NCBI GenBank assembly: GCA_030643125.1
Contig: DAOWML010000015.1
Span: 1 to 15,734 of the forward strand
Source: Bacteroidales bacterium
Lineage (GTDB): Bacteria > Bacteroidota > Bacteroidia > Bacteroidales > UBA12077
DNA length: 15,734 nucleotides
Direction of reading: 5' to 3'
Shown: in pieces, positions 1-7,592 of the stretch
Numbering within the stretch: position 1 is the first letter of the stretch
How the letters are laid out: each line of letters begins with the position of its first letter
Translations under genes and position numbers: made by a program
The notes under the pieces: generated by a model
What the model was told of the DNA's origin: nothing
Database searches by the model: none
What the model saw: only the letters and a program-made list of their open reading frames with translations

Positions 1-109
1 CAATGCAGGTGATTGTGATGATAGCGATCCGGGAATGAATCCAAATGCAGATGAAGTGTGTGACGGAAAAGATAATGATTGCGATGGAGAAATAGATGAA
101 AACTGCTAA
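1..109 (+). CDS. C-terminal end of a MopE-type Asp/Cys-rich repeat protein (partial)
   Basis: Only the last 35 codons are present, read from base 2 and ending with TAA at 107-109; the gene enters from the left edge. The peptide is very rich in Asp, Asn and Cys, and its end reads CDGKDNDCDG followed by EIDENC. This matches the putative metal-binding MopE motif found in tandem copies in large secreted or surface proteins of Bacteroidetes and myxobacteria; the Asp/Asn ladder probably binds calcium. The protein stops right after the motif, so no type IX sorting domain follows in this frame. Function beyond probable cation binding cannot be judged from the tail. A strong terminator 25 bases downstream supports this as the true gene end. 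Confidence 0.8.
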   Translation, partial: NAGDCDDSDPGMNPNADEVCDGKDNDCDGEIDENC

Positions 110-133
110 ATAAATTATAAATCAAAAATAATT

Positions 134-167
134 GCCCCTCTAAACATAATTACAGAGGGGCTTTTTT
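134..167 (+). terminator. Rho-independent terminator after the MopE-type gene
   Basis: A perfect 8-bp stem (GCCCCTCT at 134-141, AGAGGGGC at 154-161) with a 12-nt loop is followed by six T at 162-167. It lies between the convergent MopE-type gene and the MATE gene. The left flank is A-rich, so it may also stop the minus-strand transcript. Confidence 0.9.
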
Positions 168-206
168 ATAAATAATTTACTTGGATTAATATTTCAACTA
201 AACCAT

Positions 207-1541
207 TTAAATATTTTTATTCTGCCAGTTCCCGAACTTTAAATATAGAAAGGATAGAAGACCAATTATCAGGCCGTAGGTTATTTCCACACACCAAACC
301 CATTCAACTCTCGAATTTTCAAGATTTACAAGTAAATATGTTATTAAAATATAAAGAGCAATAACAATAGTTTCAATTGTGAATGAAATCTTTGTCATAC
401 CGGTACCTGAAACACCACTAAAAAGAGCAAAACCGATTGTTAAAAATATAGCTGCTACACTAACTACGTAAAGTGAGGGTAACGCATCTTTAATAAGTAC
501 TATATTATTAGTATATATTGACAAAACTTTTTCAGGAATAGTGAGGTTTATTAAAACCAATCCTGTTACACCAATAATACAAAGCTTTAAAATCTTAATA
601 ACAACAGGAATAACTTCACGGGTTCTTTCGCGTCCAATAAGAAAACTCACCAAAGTATTTGTTGCCGAAGTAAATCCCCAAATCGGAATCAGCATGACAA
701 CATAAATGCTTCTGATAACATTCGAAATAGCAAGCGAATGCTCTCCCATTTTCTCTACAAACAAAAAGAAGAAAAACCATCCTATGAATGAAATAAAGTT
801 TTGCATCATCATTGGCAATGCAACAATTAATATTCGTTTTAAAAGTGTAAAGTTGAATTTTTCGAACTTGAATAATCCAAAATACTTTGTATCAATAAAT
901 TTTATAGTATAGAAAATAAAGAAAATACATGCTGCTATTTCAGCAATAACCGATGCAATAGCAGCGCCTGCAATTCCGTATTTGGCAAATCCAAAATTTC
1001 CAAAAATCAAAGCATAATCAAAAAACACATTGGTAAATGCCATAAAAATTGTTGTCCAGGTTATTACTTTCGTTCTGGCTATTCCAATATAAAATGCTCT
1101 AAATCCAAAGTTTATACAGGCAAATAGTAATCCAAGTATTCTATAATTCAAATATTCCTGTGTGGCAACTTTAACTTGTTCCGACTCCAGAACTTTATCA
1201 AAAATAAATGGCATTGCACTTCTCATTGCAACAACTAATATTATAGCAAGTAAAATCAGGAAGTAATGAGAATGCTCAATTAAAATACCTATTTCATTGT
1301 GTTTATTTTCACCATATCTTCGTGCAACAATAATTTGGGTACCTACAGAAAAGCCAAACCCGAGCATTATTAAAGTAAGATAAAAAACACCTCCAATAGC
1401 TGCAGCGCCAAGCTCAACTTCCCCTACTCTACCTAAAAAAGCAGTATCGGTAACACTAATAATATTTTGCACAATGCTACCAAGTATAATTGGATAAGCT
1501 ATTTTCCAGATTTCTTTATATGTTATTGAAGTTTTCAACAT
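207..1541 (-). CDS. MATE family multidrug/cation antiporter
   Basis: A membrane protein of 444 residues that exports drugs or metabolites across the inner membrane, driven by a sodium or proton gradient. It shows the usual two-fold MATE architecture. The first half opens with the family pattern around ILGSIVQN and DTAFLGRVGEVELGA and continues to GFSVGTQIIVARRYGE. The second half starts near ALPMMMQNFISFIGW and repeats the pattern. About 12 hydrophobic segments fit the family, and the length is normal (440-460). The reading frame can be opened by a GTG at 1547, but the ATG at 1541 (MLKTS) is preferred as the normal start codon. No Shine-Dalgarno is visible. The gene stands alone, convergent with the MopE-type gene and divergent from the lipoprotein cluster. 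The substrate cannot be predicted. Confidence 0.93.
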   Translation of the reverse strand: MLKTSITYKEIWKIAYPIILGSIVQNIISVTDTAFLGRVGEVELGAAAIGGVFYLTLIMLGFGFSVGTQIIVARRYGENKHNEIGILIEHSHYFLILLAIILVVAMRSAMPFIFDKVLESEQVKVATQEYLNYRILGLLFACINFGFRAFYIGIARTKVITWTTIFMAFTNVFFDYALIFGNFGFAKYGIAGAAIASVIAEIAACIFFIFYTIKFIDTKYFGLFKFEKFNFTLLKRILIVALPMMMQNFISFIGWFFFFLFVEKMGEHSLAISNVIRSIYVVMLIPIWGFTSATNTLVSFLIGRERTREVIPVVIKILKLCIIGVTGLVLINLTIPEKVLSIYTNNIVLIKDALPSLYVVSVAAIFLTIGFALFSGVSGTGMTKISFTIETIVIALYILITYLLVNLENSRVEWVWCVEITYGLIIGLLSFLYLKFGNWQNKNI

Positions 1542-1564
1542 TATCACAAATTCAAAATTGCTAA

Positions 1565-1572
1565 CAAAATTA
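1565..1572 (-). promoter_or_regulatory. Possible -7 box for the MATE gene
   Basis: On the minus strand the bases read TAATTTTG, matching the Bacteroidetes -7 consensus TAnnTTTG, 24 bases before the ATG at 1541. A well-placed -33 TTTG is not seen; the nearest TTG is at 1599-1597. A chance match is possible in such AT-rich sequence. Confidence 0.3.
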
Positions 1573-1740
1573 AATCAAATTTTAATTATTAAACAGCAAT
1601 TAATTATAGAACGCTTATTTTATCGAAAGTTTAAATCAATAAATATATATATAGTCATGATAATTGAATGCTTTATCAAATAAAAGTGAATATTGAACAA
1701 AATATATAGTTAATCATTAAATGCAATACATTAATCTTTG

Positions 1741-1748
1741 TATATTTG
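1741..1748 (+). promoter_or_regulatory. Possible -7 box for the lipoprotein-ABC cluster
   Basis: TATATTTG fits the Bacteroidetes TAnnTTTG -7 element. It would give a 5' leader of about 50 nt before the ATG at 1805. No convincing -33 TTTG lies at the right distance. The rest of the gap 1549-1804 shows only AT-rich sequence. Confidence 0.35.
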
Positions 1749-1804
1749 GTACTTGGTTAATCTTAATATTAATTAGCATTACAAGCACATAACATAATTA
1801 TTTT

Positions 1805-2710
1805 ATGTTGAGTAAATTAGTAAAAATCCAACAACTTTTTATATTTATACTAGCAAGTATCTTAATTATATCCTGTAAACCATCTTCAGATAAACAGGAA
1901 AATGAGGAAAGAATTCCGTTAAGAGAAATTGACACATCTACTGTTTTACTTAAAATTAATAATACACTGTTTACGTTACCTTCACCATATCAGGCAACCT
2001 ATTCTATAAAAAACAGTGACATAGCATTTACAAAGTCGTTATTAAATCCTCCGGATAATGTTTCAAATTATACTACAAATTTCAAACAAGCAATAAATGT
2101 AGGAATTTATGGCACAGACTTAGGGTATTTAAATATTTATGATCAGATTCCGGATGTAATTTCCTATTTTACTGTTATAAAAAAATTGAGTCAAGAGCTT
2201 GGAATTCATAATGCCATACAAATTGACATTATAGATAAAATTGAAAAAAACATTGATAATCAGGATTCTTTATTATTTTATTTAACCGAAACTTACAGAC
2301 AATTCGACTCCTATTTAAAAACAAATAACCGAAAAGATATTGGTGTGCTAATTATTACCGGCGGTTGGATTGAGAGTTTATATATACTATCGCATGCCGC
2401 AGTTGAAAGTAAAAACAAGCAGATAATAAATCGTTTGGGAGAGCAAAAACATCCCTTAGATAATTTAATTGAAATTTTATCTCCATATTATTATAATTCG
2501 AAAGATTTTTCTTTGTTAATTGATGATTTAGTTGATCTTGCCTATGAATTTGACGGAATAATTTATAGTTACACATACGAAAAACCAGAAATTAATCCCG
2601 AGAAAAAACATACATTGGTGAATAGTACATCGAATGTTATAATATCAGAATATCATTTAAAGACTATCGCTAATAAAATTTCATCTGTCAGGAATAAAAT
2701 CATTTACTAA
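1805..2710 (+). CDS. Lipoprotein of unknown function, first gene of ABC transporter cluster
   Basis: A 301-residue protein with a lipoprotein signal: positively charged start, hydrophobic stretch at residues 11-22 and a lipobox IISC ending at Cys24. The mature start KPSSDKQENEE is acidic, which in Bacteroidetes often goes with export to the outer face of the outer membrane; surface display here is inference. The body is predicted to be mostly helical. Stretches that look conserved-protein-like include LPSPYQATYSIK, LLNPPDNVSNYTTNF, GIYGTDLGYLNIYDQ and ITGGWIESLYI, but I cannot name a family. It is followed after 11 bp by a secreted protein and then by an ABCG-like transporter, all on the same strand, so it is probably the lipoprotein partner of that transporter. 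The ATG at 1805 is well placed ahead of the signal sequence. Confidence 0.85.
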   Translation: MLSKLVKIQQLFIFILASILIISCKPSSDKQENEERIPLREIDTSTVLLKINNTLFTLPSPYQATYSIKNSDIAFTKSLLNPPDNVSNYTTNFKQAINVGIYGTDLGYLNIYDQIPDVISYFTVIKKLSQELGIHNAIQIDIIDKIEKNIDNQDSLLFYLTETYRQFDSYLKTNNRKDIGVLIITGGWIESLYILSHAAVESKNKQIINRLGEQKHPLDNLIEILSPYYYNSKDFSLLIDDLVDLAYEFDGIIYSYTYEKPEINPEKKHTLVNSTSNVIISEYHLKTIANKISSVRNKIIY

Positions 2711-2721
2711 TTTGATTTTTT

Positions 2722-3144
2722 ATGAAATCTACATTCGCAAAATACCTGGTACTTTTCATTATTAGTTTATACACGAATAATATAATAGCTCAAGACAATT
2801 CTGTAAAAAATTGCACCGATTTTCTTACATCAGGATTTGTATCGGATGGACAAGAATATATAGCCAGGTTAGATGAAAATAACAGAGCCAAATTTTATAC
2901 TACTTTTTATGGAGGGAGCCAGTATCGCATCATTTCTTGTAGCGATATAGAAAATCATCCTTTAATATTATCAGTATTTGATACTGAAAAGAACCTATTA
3001 TTTTGTAATAAACATTACGATTACACTCCTTTCTGGGATTTCACATTTACATCAACCATTGATTGCATTATTGAGCTTGAGTTTGATACTGAAACTCTTT
3101 TAAAAGATGAAGTAATGTTGTTAATTGGTTTTAAAGAAAAATAA
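2722..3144 (+). CDS. Small secreted protein of unknown function, second gene of ABC cluster
   Basis: A 140-residue protein with a type I signal peptide (residues 1 to about 23, likely cut in the IIAQD region), so the mature protein of about 115 residues should be periplasmic or secreted. The mature part has four Cys in the contexts KNCTDF, ISCSD, LFCNK and TIDCII, which could form two disulfides, and a Gly/aromatic segment TTFYGGSQYRI. Alternating hydrophobic residues suggest a beta-sandwich fold. No named domain is recognised. It starts 11 bp after the lipoprotein stop and ends 49 bp before the ABC transporter, which places it in the same transcript and suggests work in the same envelope process. 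Confidence 0.8.
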   Translation: MKSTFAKYLVLFIISLYTNNIIAQDNSVKNCTDFLTSGFVSDGQEYIARLDENNRAKFYTTFYGGSQYRIISCSDIENHPLILSVFDTEKNLLFCNKHYDYTPFWDFTFTSTIDCIIELEFDTETLLKDEVMLLIGFKEK

Positions 3145-3193
3145 TCGTATTTTCGTGTATATCAACATTCTCGTTAGTTATAAATAGAAGCAT

Positions 3194-6100
3194 ATGAGTG
3201 AGCAAATTCTAAAAGCTTTAATGCAACTTTTTGCGATTATAGCACATCCTACCAGCGATGCAAAAGACCGAAAGTCAATTGTTGAATCATTTTTAAAAAG
3301 GCAATTAAATCAGGAAACTGTAAAAATTTATTTAAAAGTTTTTACAGATTATTATTCTGTACACCAGGAAAAACTTAGCGAAAAGAGCAAACGCAAAAAG
3401 CGATTCTCTTCAAGTTCTGTTAGAGTGCTTAAAATTTGCACCCAAATAAACGAAGAACTAACTCAGAGACAAAAAAATGTTGTACTTGTACAGCTTCTTG
3501 AATTTGTAAAATCAGGTGGCGCAATTACTGAACAAGAAATGGAATTTGTTACCACAGTTGCCGACAGTTTTTTTATTGAACAAGGTGAGTACAAAGAGAT
3601 TGAGGATTTTGTGTTTTTTGGCAAAGATAAACTTCCTGATACTAAAAAGCTTTTAATAATTGATAATAACGAAAGCTTTGAGCATGAGAATATATACCAC
3701 ATGACAAACTCTTCGCTGGAAGGACAGTTTAGAGTTCTTGAAGTAGCATCAGCAAATATGTATTATATAAAATACATAGGCAAAAGTGAACTATATTTAA
3801 ACGGGCAGTTGCTTGAGCAAGAGAAAGTACATGTTTTAAATAACGGCGCTTCGATCAGAAATCCAAAAATAAAATCTATTTATTACGGCGATATTATTAG
3901 TCAATATAATGTTGATAGAATAAAATCAAAAATTATATTTGATATAAGGGAAATTGGGTACAAGTTTAAATCCGGAGCTATAGGTCTACAGACTATGAGC
4001 TTTACGGAAGAATCTAGCAAACTTATAGGAATTATGGGAGCTAGTGGTGCAGGAAAATCTACTTTACTCAATGTTTTAAATGGGAGTTCTGCTCCTACTT
4101 CCGGAGGCGTTTTTATAAACGGAATCAATATACATACCGAAAAAGATAAAATAGCAGGTTTAATCGGTCATGTTTCTCAAGATGATCTTCTTATTGAAGA
4201 ACTTACGGTATATCAAAATCTATACTATAATGCAAAACTCTGCTTTGATAATTATACTGAAAAAGAATTACAAAAAACCGTTCTTGAGGTTTTAGAAAAC
4301 CTTGGACTTTTTGAAATTCGAGATATACAAGTTGGTAGTCCATTAAATAAGAAAATAAGTGGTGGACAAAGAAAAAGATTAAATATTGCATTAGAATTAA
4401 TACGTGAACCTGCCGTTTTATTCCTCGATGAACCTACATCTGGTTTATCATCGCGCGATTCAGAAAATATTTTAGATTTACTTAAAGAATTAACTTTAAA
4501 AGGGAAATTAGTAATTGTTGTAATTCACCAGCCATCATCAGATATTTTTAAAATGTTTGATAAACTTATAATCCTCGATGTTGGAGGATATTTAATTTAT
4601 AATGGTGATCCAATTGATTCTATTATATATTTTAAATCAAGTATGCAACATGCTAATTGGAGTGAAAGTGAATGTCATTGTTGTGGTAATGTAAATTCGG
4701 AACAAATTTTCAATATTATTGAAACAGAGGTGCTTGATGAATATGGAAATTTCACAAATGACAGGAAAATATCTCCTCTTGAGTGGAGAGAAAATTTTGA
4801 TACCCACAAAGACGAAGAAGAAGTTGATGAAAATTCAAAACCTCCTTCACCAGATCAAACTTTACCTGAAATTTCATTCAAAACACCGAATAAGTTTAAA
4901 CAATTTCTTGTTTTTGTAAAAAGAGATATTTTATCAAAACTTGCTAATACACAATACCTAATCATCAATTTTCTTGAGGCACCCTTATTGGCATTTTTGC
5001 TCGCTTATATTATTAAATATTATAACGTAGGAAACAAAATTGGATATTCACTTAGTGAGAATAGCAATTTACCTGTATATATTTTCATGTCGGTAATTGT
5101 TGGATTATTTATAGGATTAACTGTTAGTGCCGAGGAAATCATAAAAGACAGAAAAATTCTTAAGAGGGAAAAATTTCTGAACTTAAGCTGGTCAAGCTAT
5201 TTATTTTCGAAAATTGCAGTACAATTTACACTTGCAGCAATACAATCATTTTTATTTGTTGTTATTGGTAATTCAATAATGGAAATAAGAGGAATGTATT
5301 TTGAATATTGGCTGGTACTTTTCAGTACATGGAGTGCAGCAAATATTATGGGTTTGATAATCTCCGATAGCTTTAAAACAGTTATTACGATATATATTTT
5401 AATTCCATTCTTAGTAATTCCTCAATTGATTCTTAGTGGTATTCTTGTAAAATTTGAAAAACTAAATCCAAGTATTTCTAATCCGAGAGATATCCCGTTT
5501 TATGGTGAAGTAATAACTGCCCGCTGGGCTTATGAGGCATTGGCTGTATATCAGTATAAGGAAAATAAATATGAAAAGCAGTTATACAAATATGATAAGG
5601 CAATGAGTATTTCAGATTTCAAGAAAAACTATTGGATTAGAACATTAAAAAATAAAATCGCATTTATTGAACGGAATTTTGAAAATAAAGAGAAATCAGA
5701 TGAACTTAACCATAATCTTAAACTTTTAAGAACTGAAATAAAAAAAGAACTGAATTCAGAATCTGGCCGAATTGTTAAATTTAAGTATTACAATAAGCTT
5801 TATCATGATAAAATAGATATAGAGACCATACAAGCATTGAAAAATTATTTTGATATTTTAAATAAATATTACATTAAACTTTACAATAAAGCCAACGGGC
5901 TTAAAGATGTGTTAATTTCGGATCTTCAAAAAACACCAGAAAATCGTGAAAATTTTATGAATTTAAAACGACAATATTATAATGAGAGTCTCTCTGAGTT
6001 ATTAAGGAATTCAAATGAAATTAATAGAATTATTGAATTTAAAGGTGAACTTTTTCAGAAAATTGATCCTGTTTTTCTCGATCCTCAAAATAAATTGATA

Positions 6101-6274
6101 AAAGCACATTTTTATGCACCTCGTAAGCAATTCCTGGGCAAGTATTACAATACTTTTTGGGTTAATATTATTGTTATCTGGGCAATGACAATTATGCTTT
6201 ATTTTGTTCTAAGATACAGGTTGTTAAGGAAAGCTCTTGACTACTTCGAACAACTAAAATTCAAACCTAACTAA
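3194..6274 (+). CDS. ABCG-like half-transporter with N-terminal TerB-like and FHA-like regions
   Basis: A 1026-residue fused ATPase-permease. Residues 1-140 form a helical domain with TerB-like features (LTQRQKNVVLVQLLEF, then GGAITEQEMEFV). Residues about 154-240 are beta-rich and resemble a degenerate FHA domain (YIKYIGKSELYLNGQ, then YYGDI). The ATP-binding domain spans about 247-470: Walker A GASGAGKST at 282-290 with Lys288, signature SGGQ at 389-392, Walker B ending Asp412-Glu413, and H-loop His445. A CHCC cluster lies at 494-497. The ABC-2 permease part has helices near 590-612, 626-646, 672-697, 705-725, 731-754 and 989-1009. Helices 5 and 6 are separated by an unusually long, charged, helix-rich loop of about 230 residues. 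The domain order NBD then TMD is that of the ABCG/White group, which work as dimers and usually export. With the lipoprotein and secreted protein upstream it may form an envelope-spanning unit; the substrate is unknown. Confidence 0.92.
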   Translation: MSEQILKALMQLFAIIAHPTSDAKDRKSIVESFLKRQLNQETVKIYLKVFTDYYSVHQEKLSEKSKRKKRFSSSSVRVLKICTQINEELTQRQKNVVLVQLLEFVKSGGAITEQEMEFVTTVADSFFIEQGEYKEIEDFVFFGKDKLPDTKKLLIIDNNESFEHENIYHMTNSSLEGQFRVLEVASANMYYIKYIGKSELYLNGQLLEQEKVHVLNNGASIRNPKIKSIYYGDIISQYNVDRIKSKIIFDIREIGYKFKSGAIGLQTMSFTEESSKLIGIMGASGAGKSTLLNVLNGSSAPTSGGVFINGINIHTEKDKIAGLIGHVSQDDLLIEELTVYQNLYYNAKLCFDNYTEKELQKTVLEVLENLGLFEIRDIQVGSPLNKKISGGQRKRLNIALELIREPAVLFLDEPTSGLSSRDSENILDLLKELTLKGKLVIVVIHQPSSDIFKMFDKLIILDVGGYLIYNGDPIDSIIYFKSSMQHANWSESECHCCGNVNSEQIFNIIETEVLDEYGNFTNDRKISPLEWRENFDTHKDEEEVDENSKPPSPDQTLPEISFKTPNKFKQFLVFVKRDILSKLANTQYLIINFLEAPLLAFLLAYIIKYYNVGNKIGYSLSENSNLPVYIFMSVIVGLFIGLTVSAEEIIKDRKILKREKFLNLSWSSYLFSKIAVQFTLAAIQSFLFVVIGNSIMEIRGMYFEYWLVLFSTWSAANIMGLIISDSFKTVITIYILIPFLVIPQLILSGILVKFEKLNPSISNPRDIPFYGEVITARWAYEALAVYQYKENKYEKQLYKYDKAMSISDFKKNYWIRTLKNKIAFIERNFENKEKSDELNHNLKLLRTEIKKELNSESGRIVKFKYYNKLYHDKIDIETIQALKNYFDILNKYYIKLYNKANGLKDVLISDLQKTPENRENFMNLKRQYYNESLSELLRNSNEINRIIEFKGELFQKIDPVFLDPQNKLIKAHFYAPRKQFLGKYYNTFWVNIIVIWAMTIMLYFVLRYRLLRKALDYFEQLKFKPN

Positions 6275-6280
6275 AATAAA

Positions 6281-6305
6281 ATACCCATCAATAACTGATG
6301 GGTAT
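6281..6305. terminator. Bidirectional terminator between the ABC gene and siaC
   Basis: A perfect 10-bp stem (ATACCCATCA at 6281-6290, TGATGGGTAT at 6296-6305) with a 5-nt loop is flanked by AATTTTAT on the plus side and TTTATTTT on the minus side. It sits between convergent genes, 6 bp after the ABC stop codon. Confidence 0.78.
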
Positions 6306-6374
6306 AATTTTATGTAATAAAAGCTAAAGATTAATCTATGGCTTGAATATTCTAATCAAATGCATGGATTACTG

Positions 6375-6755
6375 TTAATCAACTACTTCAATCATTTTAA
6401 AAGGAATACGAATAATCGATTCATAATCTTCACCTGCTTCAAGCATATCTTCATCGTCTTCTTCATAATACCAGTTTATAATAACTTCATTACGAGCTTT
6501 TTTAATAGCTTCTAATTTCTTAAAAACATCCAAAATACATTTTGACGAACTGGTATTAAAATATTCTAACTGAATATTGACAGTGGTTATTTGTTGAGGT
6601 TCTTTAGAATATTCCTCTAACCATTCTACCAATGGACGGTAAAATTCTATTGAATTTTCAGGTATTGATCTACCCTTTATTTCAACTATTCCTGTTGCAC
6701 CATCCATATTTACGGTTGGAGTTTTAGGTGTTCCTTCTAATGCAATTGATTCCAT
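6375..6755 (-). CDS. siaC: SiaC family regulatory phosphoprotein (DUF1987)
   Basis: A 126-residue cytoplasmic protein of the DUF1987/SiaC family, partner-switching proteins resembling anti-sigma-factor antagonists. In Pseudomonas aeruginosa SiaC is phosphorylated on a Thr by the kinase SiaB, dephosphorylated by SiaA, and in the free state activates the diguanylate cyclase SiaD. Here the family motifs are intact: GRSIPENSIEFY at 28-39 and YFNTSSSK at 65-72, so the phosphosite Thr falls at position 68. The tail has the acidic YEEDDEDMLEAGEDY segment and ends in IPFKMIEV, also usual for the family. It follows the kinase gene by 28 bp on the same strand, so the pair is almost certainly co-transcribed. 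No SiaA phosphatase or SiaD cyclase gene is in the window, so the output target is unknown. Confidence 0.9.
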   Translation of the reverse strand: MESIALEGTPKTPTVNMDGATGIVEIKGRSIPENSIEFYRPLVEWLEEYSKEPQQITTVNIQLEYFNTSSSKCILDVFKKLEAIKKARNEVIINWYYEEDDEDMLEAGEDYESIIRIPFKMIEVVD

Positions 6756-6783
6756 ATTGTTGTTTTATTTAAAGTTTTTAATA

Positions 6784-7335
6784 TTAATTTTCTATGGTAA
6801 TTTTGAAACTAAAAAAAGAATAATCATTGTCATAATTATCAAATTCATAATCAACCCCACCTCCGGTTCTTCTTGCAATATCTATTAAACCAAGACCTCC
6901 GCCACCTTTATCCGAAAACTTCTGATTATTTAATACAAATTTATACAATTCTTTTAATTCATCCCTGGTTAAAGATTTTATCTTATCTAAACGTTCTGTC
7001 AATTTTTTAATCTTATCGTTTCTAATAAAATTTCCAGTTCTAATAACGTATGATTCATCCATTTTAGATATAACAAAAATTCCAAAATGAATATCCATAC
7101 TCTCATTTACCATATAAGGTAAATCATCAACATGGTGATATAGATTTTGTAAGCTCTCTACAAGTATATTATAAATTTTCTTTTTTGTAATAGATCTATC
7201 AATAACATGATCGAGTTTTGATTCCACAACTCCAAGCACATTAGTTATAAGTTCAGCAGTTATACTTCCTTTATAAGCAAGAAGTACTTCCCCCTGATTC
7301 ATTTTTGAATAACGCTCGTCAATATTAAAGCTCAT
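6784..7335 (-). CDS. siaB: SiaB family protein kinase (HATPase-like)
   Basis: A 183-residue protein of the SiaB family (DUF6272), GHKL/HATPase-fold kinases that phosphorylate a SiaC-type partner, similar in logic to anti-sigma kinases. Visible motifs are an N-box-like segment NILVESLQNLYHH (residues 57-68, with Glu60 and Asn64) and a G-box KGGGGLGL at 143-150 followed by IDIARRTGG, which should bind ATP. Length is normal and no membrane segment is present. The start is the ATG at 7335; no Shine-Dalgarno is seen. The siaC gene follows after 28 bp, supporting a kinase-substrate pair. The gap of 257 bp to the next gene upstream and a candidate promoter there suggest this pair is its own transcription unit. 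Confidence 0.88.
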   Translation of the reverse strand: MSFNIDERYSKMNQGEVLLAYKGSITAELITNVLGVVESKLDHVIDRSITKKKIYNILVESLQNLYHHVDDLPYMVNESMDIHFGIFVISKMDESYVIRTGNFIRNDKIKKLTERLDKIKSLTRDELKELYKFVLNNQKFSDKGGGGLGLIDIARRTGGGVDYEFDNYDNDYSFFSFKITIEN

Positions 7336-7397
7336 AAAGGCTTTATAGTTTATTTTTTATCAAGTTGTATAAATTTAAAACTTTTTTCAACTTAAAA

Positions 7398-7405
7398 CAA
7401 ATATA
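7398..7405 (-). promoter_or_regulatory. Possible -7 box for the siaB-siaC pair
   Basis: The minus strand reads TATATTTG, an exact TAnnTTTG match, 63 bases before the siaB ATG. TTG triplets lie upstream at 7421-7419 and 7434-7432, but neither has the ideal spacing. The rest of the gap up to 7592 holds an A/T homopolymer (7526-7535) and the rlmL terminator. Confidence 0.4.
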
Positions 7406-7544
7406 TTAAAAATTGGTTCAATTTAATAATTCAACCAACATAAATTGCCAACTTGAACAGATAAATTAATAATTTGCACTTTTATTTTCTTACTAAAAAT
7501 AAGCAAGTAAACACTTGAATCAAAATTTTTTTTTTAATCGTATC

Positions 7545-7570
7545 AAAAAACCCAATGAATGGTGCTTTTT
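7545..7570 (-). terminator. Probable terminator after rlmL
   Basis: Read on the minus strand, AAAAAGCACC (7570-7561) can pair with GGGTTTTTT (7553-7545) across a 7-nt loop, with one bulged A and one G-U pair. The run of six T is the release tract. It lies 22 bases after the rlmL stop codon. Confidence 0.45.
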
Positions 7571-7592
7571 CTTATATTAACATAAGTACGTC

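Noticed and set aside
7526..7535. Run of ten T as a phase-variable tract
   Set aside because: It lies in the middle of an AT-rich gap, neither in a coding frame nor between recognisable promoter elements.
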